DNA of 13,740 nucleotides from assembly GCA_023245265.1 (NCBI GenBank), contig JAHFKQ010000019.1, positions 1-13,740 of the forward strand, written 5' to 3'. Position numbers and translations under genes: made by a program. Within the stretch, counting starts at the first letter, position 1. Each line of letters starts with the position of its first letter. The stretch is from Candidatus Collierbacteria bacterium (lineage in GTDB: Bacteria > Patescibacteriota > Microgenomatia > UBA1400 > MFAQ01). The notes beneath the pieces were generated by a model. That model did not search any database and was not told the origin of the DNA. It worked only from the letters and a program-made list of their open reading frames with translations. Shown in pieces: positions 6,833 to 13,740 of this stretch.

Positions 6833-8692
6833 ATGGCTTTTAACCTTTTTTCGTTGGGTAAAAAGAGCTCGCCCGATTCATCCGTCTTACCGCCGGTTGC
6901 TCCTGCCACGCCTCAAAATCATGCTCCCCGTCCCAAACAGCCGGCCCAGTCCAGTCAGTCCGTTCAAGATATTATCGCCCCCTCAGCCATCGAAGTTGAT
7001 TTTTCTCATATCAAAATTGACGATGTTTTTATCCGCACCCTCTTCGTCACCGGTTATCCCCGCTATGTCTCGGCCAACTGGCTTTCACCCTTGATTAATT
7101 TTAATCATTCGCTCGATATTTCCATGTTCGTTTACCCCACCGATTCGAAAGATACTCTTGAAGGTCTCCGCCACCGGATCGCCGAGATGGAAGCGGAAAT
7201 AAATACCGATATTGAAAGAGGTCGTATCCCTCAAGCCGCCACCGAAGCCGGTCTGGAAGATGCCAAAGTTCTCCAATCTCAGCTGGTCAAAGGTGCCGAA
7301 AGATTTTTCCAGTTCTCCCTCTACATCAGTATCTCGGCCGAATCGGAAAAGGAACTCAATACCACTACTTCCCAAGTCCAATCCATGTTGGCTTCTCTCT
7401 TGATCATTTCCAAAACTTCTTCTCTTTCTATGGAAGAAGCATTCAAAACTACTCTCCCATATTGTAAAGACAAACTCCTCTTAACTAGAAACATGGACAC
7501 TACTTCTTTGTCCACCACTTTTCCTTTTACCTCCTCAGAACTTTCCGACAATCAAGGTGTTCTCTACGGTATCAATGCCCACAATGAATCCCTAGTTATC
7601 TTTGACCGCTACTCTCTCGAGAATGCCAACATGCTTATTTTAGCCACTTCCGGTGCCGGTAAATCTTTCGCGGTCAAACTTGAGATTCTCCGTTCTCTCA
7701 TGTTCGATTGCCAAGTCATCATCCTCGATCCGGAAAATGAGTACGAAATGGTCACCAAATCCGTTGGGGGAAATTATTTATCCTTTTCCACGAGTTCCAC
7801 GAACAAGATCAATCCTTTTCAGATCGCCCGACCTAAAGAAAGTACCGAGGATGAAATTGGCTACAAGTACCTCTTCCTGATGTCGCTTTTGAAGATCATG
7901 ATCGGCGAGATGAATCCCATCGAAGAAGCCACCATGAACCGCGCCCTCGTCCTCACTTATCGTCAAAAAGGTATTACCGAAGACCCTAGTACCCATGTCC
8001 TTGAGCCACCACGAATGGAAGATCTTTACCGTGCCCTCATTGGTATGGAAGAGTCGGTGTCCAAAACTCTGGCCGCTCGTCTCGAGCGCTATGTCATGGG
8101 TGGTGTCAAGGGAATCTTTGATCAACAAAGTAATATCGATATCAATGCCCCGGTCACCGTCTTCACTCTCCGGGACACTGCCGATGAAATTCGACCGATC
8201 GTTATGTTTATGATTCTCGACTTTGTCTGGAATCAAGTCCGAAAGGATCTCCGGAAACGCATGCTCGTCGTCGACGAAGCCTGGTACTTGATGCGCTACG
8301 AAGACTCTGCCAAAATTCTCCAAGGTTTCGTCAAACGCGCGCGCAAGTATTATTTTGGTGTGTCCATCATTTCTCAGAATGTCGACGACTTTCTTGGTTC
8401 GCCTTACGGCAAGGCCATTATCACCAACTCTGCCCTCAAACTTCTTCTCAAACAGTCTTCTGCCGCCATCAATCAAATTGCCGAAGTTTTCTACCTCTCC
8501 CAAGGTGAGAAACAACTTCTTCTTTCGGCCGGAGTAGGTGAAGGTATCTTCTTTGCCGGTATGAATCATGTCGCTATCAAAATTATTGCTTCGGCCGACG
8601 AACACGCTCTGGCCACCAGTAAGCCCGCCGAGATTCTGGAACGCAAAAAACAAGCCGAACTCCAAGCGGCTGCTGAAGCCGCCACTCAATAA
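6833..8692 (+). CDS. virB4: VirB4-family type IV secretion ATPase
   Basis: The motor ATPase of the secretion machine (619 aa), expected at the cytoplasmic face of the membrane. Residues 1-50 are a Pro-rich lead. Residues of about 55-230 match the usual VirB4 N-terminal domain (VDDVFIRTLFVTGYPR-like region, IDDVFIRTLF here). The ATPase domain follows: Walker A ATSGAGKS at 271-278 (K277, S278), a DPENEYE motif just after it, Walker B MLVVDEAW at 477-484 (D481, E482), and a SIISQN motif after it that is typical of VirB4/TraC and HerA-like ATPases. All key residues are present. There is no SD; the ATG lies 1 nt after TATACTTAAAT. The stop is 2 nt before the M23 gene start. No VirD4-type coupling protein lies in this window. 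Confidence 0.93.
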   Translation: MAFNLFSLGKKSSPDSSVLPPVAPATPQNHAPRPKQPAQSSQSVQDIIAPSAIEVDFSHIKIDDVFIRTLFVTGYPRYVSANWLSPLINFNHSLDISMFVYPTDSKDTLEGLRHRIAEMEAEINTDIERGRIPQAATEAGLEDAKVLQSQLVKGAERFFQFSLYISISAESEKELNTTTSQVQSMLASLLIISKTSSLSMEEAFKTTLPYCKDKLLLTRNMDTTSLSTTFPFTSSELSDNQGVLYGINAHNESLVIFDRYSLENANMLILATSGAGKSFAVKLEILRSLMFDCQVIILDPENEYEMVTKSVGGNYLSFSTSSTNKINPFQIARPKESTEDEIGYKYLFLMSLLKIMIGEMNPIEEATMNRALVLTYRQKGITEDPSTHVLEPPRMEDLYRALIGMEESVSKTLAARLERYVMGGVKGIFDQQSNIDINAPVTVFTLRDTADEIRPIVMFMILDFVWNQVRKDLRKRMLVVDEAWYLMRYEDSAKILQGFVKRARKYYFGVSIISQNVDDFLGSPYGKAIITNSALKLLLKQSSAAINQIAEVFYLSQGEKQLLLSAGVGEGIFFAGMNHVAIKIIASADEHALATSKPAEILERKKQAELQAAAEAATQ

Positions 8693-8694
8693 CC

Positions 8695-11355
8695 ATGGCC
8701 AATTACGAGAAACAACTTTTCGATCTGGGGCAAATTTGGGATTATCTTGGCAAAAAAAGAATTGTCGAAAACCTAACTGAAAAAGAGCAAAAAAGAGCTT
8801 TTTCTGCATTTGCTCTTGGCTTAAATTACTACGAACAATACTTCGATGTCTACCATCAAAAAGAGACCCCCGCTTTCAAAAGAGATCCTCGTGTGGTTGA
8901 TCCCCAATCTTTCCGGGAATTTGTAGATCAAACAGAGTTCCAGCAAATTCGCGATTTCTTTGAACATCTTTCTCACGAATCAGAACATGCAGAATCCTCA
9001 AAGCCAGAAGAAAAAGAACCTAAGAAGAAAGAAGAATCCAAGGAGACAGAACCCTCTGAAGAAATCGAAACTCCCCGACCCACTCCTCAACCGACTGAAG
9101 GTCCGGTCATTCCTCAAAAAGAAGATTCCACTGTTCCCGCCGAGTTGGAAACTCTTGTCGCCCAGTACAAGTTATCCCAGGCCGAACAACTAGAAGTCGA
9201 CTCCACTCATTCCGTCGCAGATGCCGTCAAACGAGCTCGCGCTACTTGGGAAAAGAAAAATCGCATTGAAACGATTCTCAAAAATCGCTCTGATATCCAA
9301 AAGGAAGCGGCCGAAAGATTTTTTGTCGACAATGTCAAACCAAAAGCCGGTAGTCGAGAAGCCATTCTTGAAGATATTGATTATGCCGCCCGCCAAGCAG
9401 TCATTTACCAAGCCGCTAAACTTGGAATTGGACTTAAAGATCCTGTCATTGAAAAAGCTATCAGTGATTTAGTTGATCTTGGTATCTCCGGTTCGGTAGA
9501 TCTGACCGACTTTAATGATTTGAATGTTGTTTCCCAGCTGGTCTTCAAGTTCGAAGGTAAAAATATCTCTTCTCCCATAAACGAAGTCGATGATGCCGTC
9601 CTGGCCTGGCAACACGCGGTCGAAACAGAACCATACTCCGACACTCCGGACAAACTGGAACAAAATATTTTCCAAGCCGAAAAGCCTGCCCAAGAATATT
9701 TATCCTCCTCATCGTTTATAAAAGATCTCGAAAAAAATAATCCTGATTTTGCTGATAATGTCAAAACCGCTCAACTCAAATTAGAAGAAATTCAAAATAA
9801 ACTCTTAGTCGCGATACCTAACCCCAGCTTTCCTCAAGCTGAATCATCACCTCTCCGACAGCATGCCACTGCTTTGGAAAATGCCCTGCGCCAAGTTGAC
9901 CCTCAACTAAGAATTAACCCCAACGAGGTCGGCTCACAAACCATTGGACTTCTTCAAGTCACTCACGGCGAAAATCGTAACATCAGTCCGGAAGCTGTCC
10001 GACTATTCAGTCTCGGTCTCACTCCGGAAAAACTTGCCGCCGCCGAAGCCACCGCGAAAGAAAATCCCAACTCGCCCCTGGGTAAAATTCTTTTCAAAGA
10101 TGGTAAACACACCGATGTCTATGACATGGTTCACCACCAGATCGGTAAAATTGCCAAATCGAAAATCGGTCAGGAGATCGCCGAAAAAAATAAAGCCCTT
10201 TCCGGAATTTCCCAAAGTCTAAATTCGTTTTATAACAACAATCCTGCCATCCGGGTGGCCAAGGGGGTAATTGACCCTCTTGGCACAGCCAAATCCTGGG
10301 CCGGTCGTGAAGCCGGCAGACAAATTGGCCGTCGTCTTATTGAAACCTCCAGCAATCAAATTGCCCAACAGCTCGGAAATTTCATTGTTGAACACGGTTT
10401 GCAAAATGGCATCAGCACCTTCAGTAAGGCTGCGGCCAAACAAGCCTTGGTTAAAGTCGCTACTTGGGCAGCTTTAAAATTGGGCATTAGTCTCACAGCT
10501 GAGTCCCTCAATGCCATCCTACCCGGACTGGGAGTTATTGTAGATATTGCCGCTCAAGTTCTTGTTTGGGTAGCCCAAAAAACTATTGGCACTGTTTACA
10601 ACGGTTTTCAAAACCTGGCCGAAAATGTTTACGGCGAAAAAATTAAAGCCAGAGATTTATTGGCTCCCCTGGTCGGACTGGGTGGTTTGGCCGCCGCCGC
10701 TTTAGGAGGTTTAGTTGTTATTTCTCGCACTGTTCAAGTCGCAGTTGTCTCTGCTGTCGGCATACTCATTGGTGCGGCTGTTACTATTAGTCTTTACCTT
10801 GGCTTTGCCTATCTGGTTGCCCCTATGCTTTCGACCCTTGTCCAATTTGACAGTGTTGAAAAGGTCAACTATGCCGATTACGAAACTATTACCAATCCTA
10901 GTAGTGATTGTGGCTGGCCTACCAAAGGCCATTACTCGATTGTGACCGGCCCGAACGGCGGCACTCACCATCGTAGTCACCTGGAAGCCATCGATATCGC
11001 TGCCCCCGGTGGAAGTCCTCACTTGTCTGCCACCACCGGAGTTGTCATCTACACCGGTGTTTACAGTAACTATGGCAACACTGTTCATGTCCAAACAAAA
11101 AATTCCGCCGGAAGTTTTGTCGTTATTTATGGACACCTTACCGCTATTTTCGTCAGCAAAGGTCAGCAAATTGCTCAAGGTAAACCTATTGGTATCGTTG
11201 GCGGCTCCGGTGGCTGGACACCCCATATCCACATGGAATACAAAGGCATAAAATATAACCAGTGTCCCGCCGGTGGTTTAAAAATTAAAGATGGTTGTTG
11301 TACCCCCTACCCAGGCGGAATTTGTACCGGTGCCTGCAATGCTTTCTCAAACTAA
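8695..11355 (+). CDS. Membrane-anchored M23 peptidase with long cytosolic N-terminus
   Basis: A probable peptidoglycan hydrolase of the secretion machine (886 aa), doing the wall-opening job that VirB1 or CwlT-type enzymes do elsewhere. Residues 1-95 look folded. Residues of about 98-140 are a Lys/Glu/Pro-rich spacer. Residues of about 145-590 are mostly helical and charged. Hydrophobic segments lie at about 605-628 and 659-713 (two or more helices). From C739 on comes an M23/LytM domain: H762 and D767 as the first metal pair, YGHL, a V..GQ.....PIG..GG block, and H844-I-H846 as the second. The first motif has four residues between H and D instead of the usual three. The C-terminus ends in a cysteine-rich tail, and all six cysteines lie after the membrane region. 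The start is 2 nt after the virB4 stop, without SD, so it is probably coupled. Confidence 0.85.
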   Translation: MANYEKQLFDLGQIWDYLGKKRIVENLTEKEQKRAFSAFALGLNYYEQYFDVYHQKETPAFKRDPRVVDPQSFREFVDQTEFQQIRDFFEHLSHESEHAESSKPEEKEPKKKEESKETEPSEEIETPRPTPQPTEGPVIPQKEDSTVPAELETLVAQYKLSQAEQLEVDSTHSVADAVKRARATWEKKNRIETILKNRSDIQKEAAERFFVDNVKPKAGSREAILEDIDYAARQAVIYQAAKLGIGLKDPVIEKAISDLVDLGISGSVDLTDFNDLNVVSQLVFKFEGKNISSPINEVDDAVLAWQHAVETEPYSDTPDKLEQNIFQAEKPAQEYLSSSSFIKDLEKNNPDFADNVKTAQLKLEEIQNKLLVAIPNPSFPQAESSPLRQHATALENALRQVDPQLRINPNEVGSQTIGLLQVTHGENRNISPEAVRLFSLGLTPEKLAAAEATAKENPNSPLGKILFKDGKHTDVYDMVHHQIGKIAKSKIGQEIAEKNKALSGISQSLNSFYNNNPAIRVAKGVIDPLGTAKSWAGREAGRQIGRRLIETSSNQIAQQLGNFIVEHGLQNGISTFSKAAAKQALVKVATWAALKLGISLTAESLNAILPGLGVIVDIAAQVLVWVAQKTIGTVYNGFQNLAENVYGEKIKARDLLAPLVGLGGLAAAALGGLVVISRTVQVAVVSAVGILIGAAVTISLYLGFAYLVAPMLSTLVQFDSVEKVNYADYETITNPSSDCGWPTKGHYSIVTGPNGGTHHRSHLEAIDIAAPGGSPHLSATTGVVIYTGVYSNYGNTVHVQTKNSAGSFVVIYGHLTAIFVSKGQQIAQGKPIGIVGGSGGWTPHIHMEYKGIKYNQCPAGGLKIKDGCCTPYPGGICTGACNAFSN

Positions 11356-11356
11356 A

Positions 11357-12406
11357 ATGACAAAACCAAATCTCACCACCCCCAAAAGCAAAAAGATCCT
11401 CTGGATTATCTTTCTTTTTCTCGTCATCGTTATCCCTTATCTGCTCGGTCAATTTTTCACCGGTCGCCAAAGACAAAATGCTCTGACTATTCCCATCATT
11501 CGACCCACTATTACCGCCACCAAAGAACCTCCTGCGCCTTTAGATACCACCAACCCTTTCAATCCTGAACAAAAACTCGTCTTCAACTGGGGTGCCGTTA
11601 CAGCCGATTTGCCACCCACCATTATCGATTACACAAATAATCTCCCTTTTGTGAATGCCAACACTATCACCACTATGGCCAACAAGCTTGGCTTCACCAC
11701 TTTAGAAAAATCTCCCTATTCCGACGATAAATTCTCTCTCTGGAATAATGATCATGCCACTCTTTTTGGTTCAGTCGAACAAAATCAAATTCTTTTTAAT
11801 TCTAATGTCCCTCTTCCGGGACATCTCGGTAGTATTTCCAAAGACGAAGCTGTTGTTTTAGCCCGCAGTGTCATTTCGGGCTTGTTTGGTGAAAATATTT
11901 TAACCACCCTTGATCCTAATCCGGAAGTTAAACATCTTCTCTTGATTGCCGACACTGAAGATGATCCGGCCGAAACCACTCCCGATAAAGCTAATCTCAT
12001 CAATGTCAATTTTCAGCAGACCATAGATAAATTACCTCTCTTGAGCCAATCCAAAAAAGGTGAAACTATCTCCATTGCTATGGATACCTCCAAAAAACTT
12101 CACCTTTTTTATATTTATGGCGGCTATCAAAGTTTAAAGTCCAAAGGCAATCTTCAAGTTCCCAGCGTTTCCAAACTCATTGAAATCGCCCCCACCAAAG
12201 CTATGAGAATTAGTTATTCCAAAGATATTCCTTCCGAATCTATTTTTACCGATGCTAAAGTCATAAATATCAAAGTTGAATCTATCGGACTAGGATATTT
12301 CCAACGCTCCGATCAAACAATCTTCCCCGTATTCATTGTCAAAGGTATTATGTCTGCTCGAAACGCCGATCCCTTTCCGGCTACCTACATTGTTCCCCTA
12401 AACTAG
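11357..12406 (+). CDS. Single-pass anchored protein of unknown family (349 aa)
   Basis: This is the last gene of the operon. The N-terminus is a lysine-rich cytosolic tail, then one hydrophobic helix (IIFLFLVIVIPYLLG, about residues 17-31), then an extracytoplasmic body of about 310 residues starting with a Pro/Thr-rich spacer. No cysteine and no catalytic motif is seen. By topology it could be a VirB8-like or other structural partner of the channel, but I see no sequence support for a named family. The start is taken at ATG 11357, 1 nt after the M23 stop (TAA-A-ATG, the same junction as prgI to its neighbour). In-frame starts at 11291 or 11339 would overlap the M23 gene and add residues before the lysine-rich tail. 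It ends in TAG, sharing CTAG with the dnaN stop. Confidence 0.8.
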   Translation: MTKPNLTTPKSKKILWIIFLFLVIVIPYLLGQFFTGRQRQNALTIPIIRPTITATKEPPAPLDTTNPFNPEQKLVFNWGAVTADLPPTIIDYTNNLPFVNANTITTMANKLGFTTLEKSPYSDDKFSLWNNDHATLFGSVEQNQILFNSNVPLPGHLGSISKDEAVVLARSVISGLFGENILTTLDPNPEVKHLLLIADTEDDPAETTPDKANLINVNFQQTIDKLPLLSQSKKGETISIAMDTSKKLHLFYIYGGYQSLKSKGNLQVPSVSKLIEIAPTKAMRISYSKDIPSESIFTDAKVINIKVESIGLGYFQRSDQTIFPVFIVKGIMSARNADPFPATYIVPLN

Positions 12407-13515
12407 TTTTGAACTCTCACTGGCATTATCACTTGTATCCATCCCTCATCATCATCTCTTTTGAAGACACTCGGCTTTAATTCTCCCTCGGTTTCCCAAC
12501 GAACTCTCTCCACATTATTCACTGCCAAGTAATCCAATAAGTATCTGGCATTAAAAGCGACCGTCAAACCCTCTCCTTCCACTTCGGCTTCTATCTCCGA
12601 TGAGTTACTCCCCAGCTGACTACTTTCTGCTTTTATTATCAAGTTACTTCCCTCAATACTCATTTTGACGATATTGGCATTGTCCTTGGCAAACAAACTG
12701 GCTCTCTTGACCGCTTCAGATAGTTCTTCTCGACTAAAGACGGCTTTAGTTGAGTAAGTATTCGGCATGATCTGTTGATAAGGAGGAAACTCCCCTGCAA
12801 TCAGTCGAGAGGATATCTCCATGTCGGTGATTGTAAAGATTACTTGTTGATTTTCTTTGTCAAACTCTACCCCAAAGGTATCTTCCCCTGTCTCCCCTAA
12901 AACTTTAGACACTTCGGAAAGAGATCTGGCCGGAAGAATAAACTTCACTTCTTTTTCTAGAGTCGTCTTAGCCACTTCCAACCTGTCTACACTTAATCTA
13001 TATCCATCGGTTGCCACTAAGGTGGTTTGTTTCTCCGATAAGTTCCAAAGCACGCCAGTCAAAACAGGTCTCGTATCGTCACGAGCCGCCGAAATACAAA
13101 CCCTGTCAATCTTCTGACGAAACTCACCACTTTTTAAGGTCAATTGAGTCTTCTTCGCTCTTGGAATACTGGGAAAATCTTCTGCTCCTTGTCCAACTAT
13201 CTCGGCACTGATTCCTTTTGCTTCGATCTTTAAAGTATCTTTGATCGTCGATAAAGTTACCACTCCCACCGGCAAACTGGCCACCAGTTCCGAGAATCAT
13301 TTGGCCGGTACCACCATCTCTCCTACTTCTTCGATTTTGGCCGGTACCCGAATCCAAAAACTAATCTCCAAATCGGTTGAGACCAGATTTACCTCTTCTT
13401 CCGTTACTTTTAGAAGCATCCCGGAAAGAATAGGTAACTGAGGTCTCGAACCTATCCCTCTGTTTACAATTCCTAAATACTTCTTTAGATCTGTTGCTTG
13501 TACTGATATCTGCAT
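12403..13515 (-). CDS. dnaN: DNA polymerase III sliding clamp, with in-frame TGA
   Basis: The beta sliding clamp, which tethers the replicative polymerase to DNA as a ring dimer. Read through one internal stop, the frame gives about 370 aa, the normal family length. Family features are SRPQLPIL (residues 23-30), STDLE (46-50), VPAK (69-72), FSELVASLP (from 74), and the C-terminal VIMPVRV that ends near the usual MPMRL peptide-binding end. Codon 73 is TGA (13299-13297); both sides stay in the same frame, so this is a substitution-type stop, not an indel. Family members commonly carry Leu there (VPAKLFSE), and TTA to TGA is one base. If the TGA is real and not read through, the pieces are 72 codons and a possible restart at GTG 13284. 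An AAGGAG lies just before the ATG. It converges on the secretion operon and faces away from the putative origin. Confidence 0.93.
13297..13299 (-). other. In-frame TGA codon inside dnaN
   Basis: Codon 73 of dnaN reads TGA between VPAK and FSEL. It aligns with K74 of the E. coli clamp, a position that varies between species. All nine complete genes here end in TAA or TAG, and no other complete gene contains an internal TGA. It may be a sequencing or assembly error, a nonsense mutation, or a readthrough codon. Confidence 0.9.
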
Positions 13516-13517
13516 TT

Positions 13518-13523
13518 CTCCTT
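13518..13523 (-). promoter_or_regulatory. Shine-Dalgarno site of dnaN
   Basis: The minus strand reads AAGGAG followed by AA and the ATG. The 2-nt spacing is shorter than usual (5-9 nt), but the match to the anti-SD is strong and no other in-frame start is nearby. Confidence 0.6.
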
Positions 13524-13560
13524 ATTGTATACATAAAAACCCAAATATTACCTCATCGTT

Positions 13561-13608
13561 TTAAAAGAAAAGATTAGTTATTAATATATTAATTTAAATA
13601 AATAAAAA
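13561..13608. other. AT-rich tract, candidate DNA unwinding element
   Basis: Of these 48 bases, only three are G and none is C on the plus strand; cytosine is absent from 13561 through 13628. It lies between the dnaN start and the TAG triplets, the place where origins of the dnaA-oriC-dnaN type melt. It contains TTAATATATTAA, a short palindrome. No gene is seen here. Confidence 0.55.
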
Positions 13609-13620
13609 TAGTAGTTATTA
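13575..13620 (+). repeat. Direct repeat TAGTTATTA, two copies
   Basis: TAGTTATTA occurs at 13575-13583 and again at 13612-13620, flanking the AT-rich tract. This may be an origin repeat, like the AT-rich repeats of other origins, or chance in low-complexity sequence. Confidence 0.35.
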
Positions 13621-13648
13621 GTAGTAAGCGCGGTGGACAAGTGGGAAA
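13609..13648 (-). other. Putative oriC core: DnaA-trios, GC block, DnaA-box-like sites
   Basis: On the plus strand, TAG-TAG-TAA (13619-13627) abuts GCGCGG (13628-13633), which runs into GGTGGACAA (13632-13640), a 7/9 match to the reverse DnaA box TGTGGATAA. A second weaker box-like unit, GTGGGAAA (13641-13648), follows in tandem with GTGGACAA (13633-13640). Two more TAG triplets lie at 13609-13614, one base out of phase. On the minus strand this reads box, GC, trios, AT tract, dnaN: the same order and polarity as the B. subtilis basal unwinding system. The boxes are imperfect, and dnaA itself is not visible. Confidence 0.55.
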
Positions 13649-13714
13649 CAGCTTTGTCTCTTGCCTGGAGATCCTGTTGCTAAGTTTTAATTGACTCACT
13701 TATCAAGCCTTTTA
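13649..13714. other. Intergenic stretch with no clear feature
   Basis: It lies between the box-like sites and the possible dnaA end. TTATCAAGC at 13700-13708 is a poor (6/9) DnaA-box match. I see no terminator hairpin with a U-tract. Confidence 0.3.
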
Positions 13715-13740
13715 TTACATTCTTCTTATTAGTCTCTCTC
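13715..13740 (-). CDS. Possible last codons of dnaA (very partial)
   Basis: One minus-strand frame is open from the window edge to TAA at 13717-13715, giving ERLIRRM at the end. dnaA commonly sits upstream of dnaN on the same strand, across the origin, so this could be its C-terminus. A second frame is open to TAG at 13682-13680, so the choice is uncertain. Eight codons cannot identify a gene; the call rests on position. Confidence 0.2.

Noticed and set aside
7778..8809. Long antisense frame (343 codons) opposite virB4
   Set aside because: It overlaps a fully conserved ATPase domain, its product has no domain-like pattern, and such frames arise from the codon bias of the sense gene.
11291..11356. 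Upstream starts (11291 or 11339) for the 349-aa protein
   Set aside because: They overlap the M23 gene. ATG 11357 gives the same TAA-A-ATG junction seen earlier in the operon and a normal lysine-rich lead before the helix.
13297..13299. Selenocysteine codon in dnaN
   Set aside because: The clamp has no redox residue at this position, and I saw no evident stem-loop directly after it.
12403..13515. dnaN as two separate genes or a frameshift
   Set aside because: Both parts are in the same frame and are joined by a single TGA; conserved clamp sequence continues directly on either side.
256..13515. Alternative genetic code 25 (TGA as Gly) as in Gracilibacteria or Absconditabacteria
   Set aside because: All other genes are full length under the standard code with no internal TGA. 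One codon in the whole window does not support a recoded genome.
1..13740. CRISPR array, tRNA, rRNA, insertion sequence or transposase
   Set aside because: I found no spaced repeats, cloverleaf, rRNA signature, terminal inverted repeats or transposase-like protein.

Overview
The window looks like a chromosomal segment of a Candidate Phyla Radiation (Patescibacteria) bacterium, possibly Microgenomates-like. This rests on the gene set (a VirB6-like membrane protein, a PrgI-family protein, a small TraC-like domain protein, a VirB4 ATPase and a large membrane-bound M23 peptidase), the very tight gene packing, the mostly absent Shine-Dalgarno sites and the large unrecognised proteins. The lineage is inferred without a database search.

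Layout from left to right. (1) The start of a small membrane protein runs leftward off the edge (1-118, minus). (2) A divergent promoter region (119-255) precedes a VirB6/TrbL-like polytopic protein (256-2028, plus). (3) Two minus-strand genes of unknown function (4458-5231, then 2073-4412) interrupt the secretion genes. (4) A compact plus-strand operon runs from 5289 to 12406: prgI-like, TraC-like N-domain protein, virB4, an M23 peptidase with a huge cytosolic N-terminus, and a single-pass anchored protein. Intergenic gaps are 1, 28, 2 and 1 nt. (5) dnaN (12403-13515, minus) converges on the operon, and the two stop codons interlock in one CTAG. (6) The right end (13516-13740) has the architecture of a bacterial replication origin: an AT-rich tract without cytosine on the plus strand, TAG/TAA triplets, a short GC block and a DnaA-box-like site. 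dnaA probably lies just beyond the edge.

The secretion genes fit the inner-membrane core of a single-membrane type IV secretion or DNA-uptake machine: VirB6 and PrgI as channel parts, VirB4 as the motor, and M23 as the wall-opening enzyme. No coupling protein, relaxase or outer-membrane component is present here. Position beside dnaN and the putative origin argues that the machine is a core chromosomal system rather than a mobile element.

The most notable points are: an in-frame TGA at codon 73 of an otherwise intact dnaN, while all nine complete genes end in TAA or TAG; a Bacillus-like basal unwinding layout at the origin; an M23 hydrolase whose six cysteines all lie after its membrane segments; near-leaderless or coupled, SD-free starts for the secretion genes; and a repeated TATACTTAAAT element before prgI and virB4.
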